A stretch of DNA of 19,912 nucleotides from Gonapodya sp. JEL0774. Lineage: Eukaryota; Monoblepharomycota; Monoblepharidomycetes; Monoblepharidales; Gonapodyaceae. A model generated the notes under the pieces. That model was not told the origin of the DNA and made no database searches. It saw only the letters and a program-made list of their open reading frames with translations. The position numbers and the translations under genes were made by a program. Every line of letters starts with the position of its first letter. Positions within the stretch are counted from its first letter, which is position 1. This document shows positions 17,237 to 19,912 of the stretch, piece by piece. The stretch lies in contig JADIIX010000250.1 in assembly GCA_027604505.1 (NCBI GenBank), positions 1-19,912 of the forward strand. Direction: 5' to 3'.

Positions 17237-19912
17237 ATGCCCACCTCCCATCCACACCCCGCACTCTCCGATCCCGCCCACCACATTCCCGAGTCGCATT
17301 TTCCTGCCCAAGTCCAGGACTTGCGACCAGACTCGAGCCAAAACCACGACACGGCCACAGACACTCCAAATCTCGACTTTACAGCCGCTCTCTCGGCTCT
17401 GGCTTCCGCTCATACAGGACTCGTCAATGGTGCGTGTGGGGGAACCATACCAGGATAGTGTTCCCTGTCCCTCGTGTGGTCGGCGAAAACGCGGCTCGAT
17501 CAGAGCCAGCCAGGTGAACGTCCGTGACCCGATGATTCAACCGGGGCGCGAAACAAGGCACGAGCGGCGTGGGGTGTTCCCGGCTACGCTGTCCGTTTTT
17601 CTCATCACGGGGCCTGCCTGCCGCTCTGGAGTGCTTCCTCTCACGTGGTGGGACCGGGACACGCTCCTCATTCACACCTTTATTCCTCTATAAACTCACA
17701 CCGTCCACTCCATTCCCTTGCATGCACCCCGACCCGCCTCCCCCTGCCAACCTCCCGCTTCCCCCCCACACACGCACACACCCAGACTACTCCTCCCGCA
17801 TCCGCATCCTCGAAGCCGCCCTCGCAGAAGCTCAGGCTGCACGCAAGCAAGCTGAGGAGGAAGTCGGGAGGTGGGTTTCTGCTGGGTGGAAGAGACGGAG
17901 ACTGGGATGGGTCGGGCAGGAATGATGTGCGAACACGACAGGGGTTGCAGGGGACGATGAAGGGGCAAAGAGTGGGCGGTGCTGGAGGCCGGAAGGACGA
18001 GATTGATCATGGAAACGGTGGCAGTGGGCATTGGGCAGTGGGCAGTAGGCGCAGTGGCGAGTAGGCATCGGGAGAAGGAGTTGCCTACACCCCGGATCAC
18101 TGACCCACCTTCCCGACCCGTTCGGCTGCGTGGTGAACTGAACGCCCGAACCGAGATCCAAGTGTCGATACTCGTGCTCGTGCTTTTTTGTGCGCCGTGC
18201 AGGGTGGCCCGGGTCCCGCTGCTGGTGTGTCGGAATCACGAATCACCCGCACCACCCAAACAAACCCCAGTACACGGCACACGGCACATGCCCACCGGTG
18301 ATACCCCGACCCACACTAACACGTTCCATGCTCCATGCCTCCGACCCCCGCCGGCCCTCCCCATCCAGATGGAAGGTCGTCGCTTCCACACGCCGGACGG
18401 CGACGCACGCGCCCACGTCCACGTCCACACCGCCGGCGTCGACGCAGACGCCTCCCACCACCACCGCACCACCCGCAGTCCCCCATACCGCTCCACCGAA
18501 CCAGATCGTGACGGCCTCCACTCCTACGCCGACACCAACACATCCACCCGCACCCGCGCCGTCCCAGCCTGTCCCCGCGCCTTCCCAGGCTCTGGCTCAG
18601 GTACATTCACCGTCCCAGGCAATCCACCTCGACCCGACTGCCATCTTCGAGAGCAAGCAATACAAGGCCATCATGAAGGAGAGGGATGGGTAGGTTGGGC
18701 GCGGTGGGGGGAGAAGTGGGGGAACACGTGACACGGGGGGAACCGGAGCACAAGAGGGGAAAGGTGCAGGGACCGGACATGGGGTGTGGGATGGGGCACT
18801 GTAGGGTGTTGAGTGTGCCGTGGACGGTTTTGCGGGAGTAAGGCGGTCGCTGCTCGCAGGGTGTGGTGAAGGTTTGGGAAAACCCCTCACCACCGTACTG
18901 TGCCGGATCGGACCGGACCCCCTGACGCGCACACCCACACCTAAACGGCAGATGACAGACGGGCGCAAGCGTGGAACGTAACGATAGGCCACACGAGATA
19001 AGGACACAGCGACTGTGCTGTGTGTTCCATGTGTTCGATGGGTGCGATGCAGGTGGATGGACAGTCGGGTAGTTTGGGGGGACGAGATCAGCACCGTAAC
19101 TCCACGCCTGTATAGTTGCCCTTGTTCGTGCGGGCCTTGAATTGTCCTTCTGTGCCATGTTTTCTCTCTGACGTGAGTCCCGCCGCTCACGGCTACCACA
19201 CCTCCGTGTCCCCCCTCGGTCCCCTCCCGTCACCAACCTCCACAGCCTCGCCGCCCGGCTGGCCACCTACGACGCTTCCTGGGCTCACCGCTACGGCCAG
19301 AAGTCCGCTGAATGCGCCAACCTCCGCTCCCAACTGGCGTCCACGCTCGCCTCCCTCAATATCTCCCGGTCCGAAACCACCCGGCTCACGGAACTCCTCA
19401 ACGAAGCCCGCTCGCGGGAAGTAGAGGCCCGTACAGTGGCGGAACGGAACGCGGAGGCTGGGGCGCGGTGTATGGCGGCATACAGTAGGACCAAGAGGAT
19501 GGTCGGGGAGATGAGGGAGCGGTGCGAGGTGGTGGTGGCGGAGAGGAACTCAATTATGGGGCAGATTCGAAAGAGAGTGAATGAGATTGCGGTTATGGAG
19601 GAGGCGAGGAAGGGGCGGGGTGTATCGGCGGGTGGGAGGGAGGCCACGCCGCCCACCACGACGAACCCGTGGGCTGAGATAGAGGCCATGGCGGTGGATG
19701 TGGCACTTACGGTGCCGGTCTGGGCCGCCGGGGGCAGCGGAGCTGCGGGGACTCCCGAGGCCCAGGCTGCTGCGGGAGGGGAGCTGGCCCACATGTCCGG
19801 GTTGTCAGAGAGGAAGAGGGCAGTGCAGGAGGGGGAGAGGGATAGGGTGGAGGGAGGGAACACGGGGCGTGTGGAGGGGGAGCAAGGTGGGTGTGTGTCT
19901 CGCGGGGGGGGG
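17237..19912 (+). CDS. Coiled-coil protein of unknown function, incomplete at the right edge
   Basis: Four exons join in phase: 17237-17429, 17786-17870, 18369-18689 and 19246 to about 19886, where a GTGGGT donor suggests a further intron leaving the window. At least 413 aa are visible. Residues 1-64 are Pro/Ser-rich, then DFTAALSALASAH. Exon 2 encodes a charged helix (RIRILEAALAEAQAARKQAE). Exon 3 is a Pro/Thr/Ala/Ser-rich linker (repeated PAPAPSQ) ending FESKQYKAIMKERDG. Exon 4 begins with a long predicted coiled coil (ARLATYDASWAHRYGQKSAE through about TKRMVGEMRERCEVVVAERN), then becomes Gly/Ala/Glu-rich. No enzymatic motif, signal peptide or membrane helix is seen. It may be a structural or scaffold protein; no family recognised. 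Introns are long for the window (356, 498 and 556 nt). Start chosen at the first ATG, whose copy is conserved in the degenerate duplicate. Confidence 0.65.

Overview
The window comes from an intron-rich eukaryotic nuclear genome, most likely a fungus. The genes are split by short GT-AG introns (GTGAGT-like donors, CTGAC/CTAAC-like branch sites), intergenic gaps are short, and pyrimidine-rich tracts precede coding starts. I cannot place it below kingdom level. No ribosomal RNA, tRNA or CRISPR array was found. Exon models were built by hand from splice sites and reading-frame phase; all junctions in the four best models keep frame.

Layout, left to right. (1) About 225-1393, minus strand: a signal-peptide plus single-transmembrane protein of unknown function, probably continuing through low-complexity DNA at the left edge. 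(2) 2359-9149: a giant imperfect palindrome. Two 3.35-kb inverted arms, about 93-94% identical where hand-aligned, meet at a spacer of about 77 bp. Each arm carries a decayed, outward-to-inward reading gene that I do not recognise. It looks like an unclassified inverted-dimer or foldback mobile element, inserted in the shared upstream region of two divergent genes. (3) 9856-12606, plus: the alpha subunit of general transcription factor TFIIE, seven exons, 433 aa, with the fourth zinc-ribbon cysteine replaced by Asp. (4) 13172-14198, plus: a DJ-1/PfpI-family protein, four exons, 257 aa. (5) 14502-14971: a degenerate copy of the promoter and first exon of gene 7. (6) 15327-16603, minus: a bestrophin-like (UPF0187) membrane channel, five exons including a 21-nt microexon, 314 aa. 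(7) 17237 to beyond the right edge, plus: a coiled-coil protein of unknown function, four exons visible.

The host genes do not form an evident pathway: they are one basal transcription factor, one stress/metabolite-type enzyme family member, one anion-channel family member and two unknowns. The most unusual content is the palindrome and the partial duplication of gene 7 that brackets the bestrophin gene as direct repeats.
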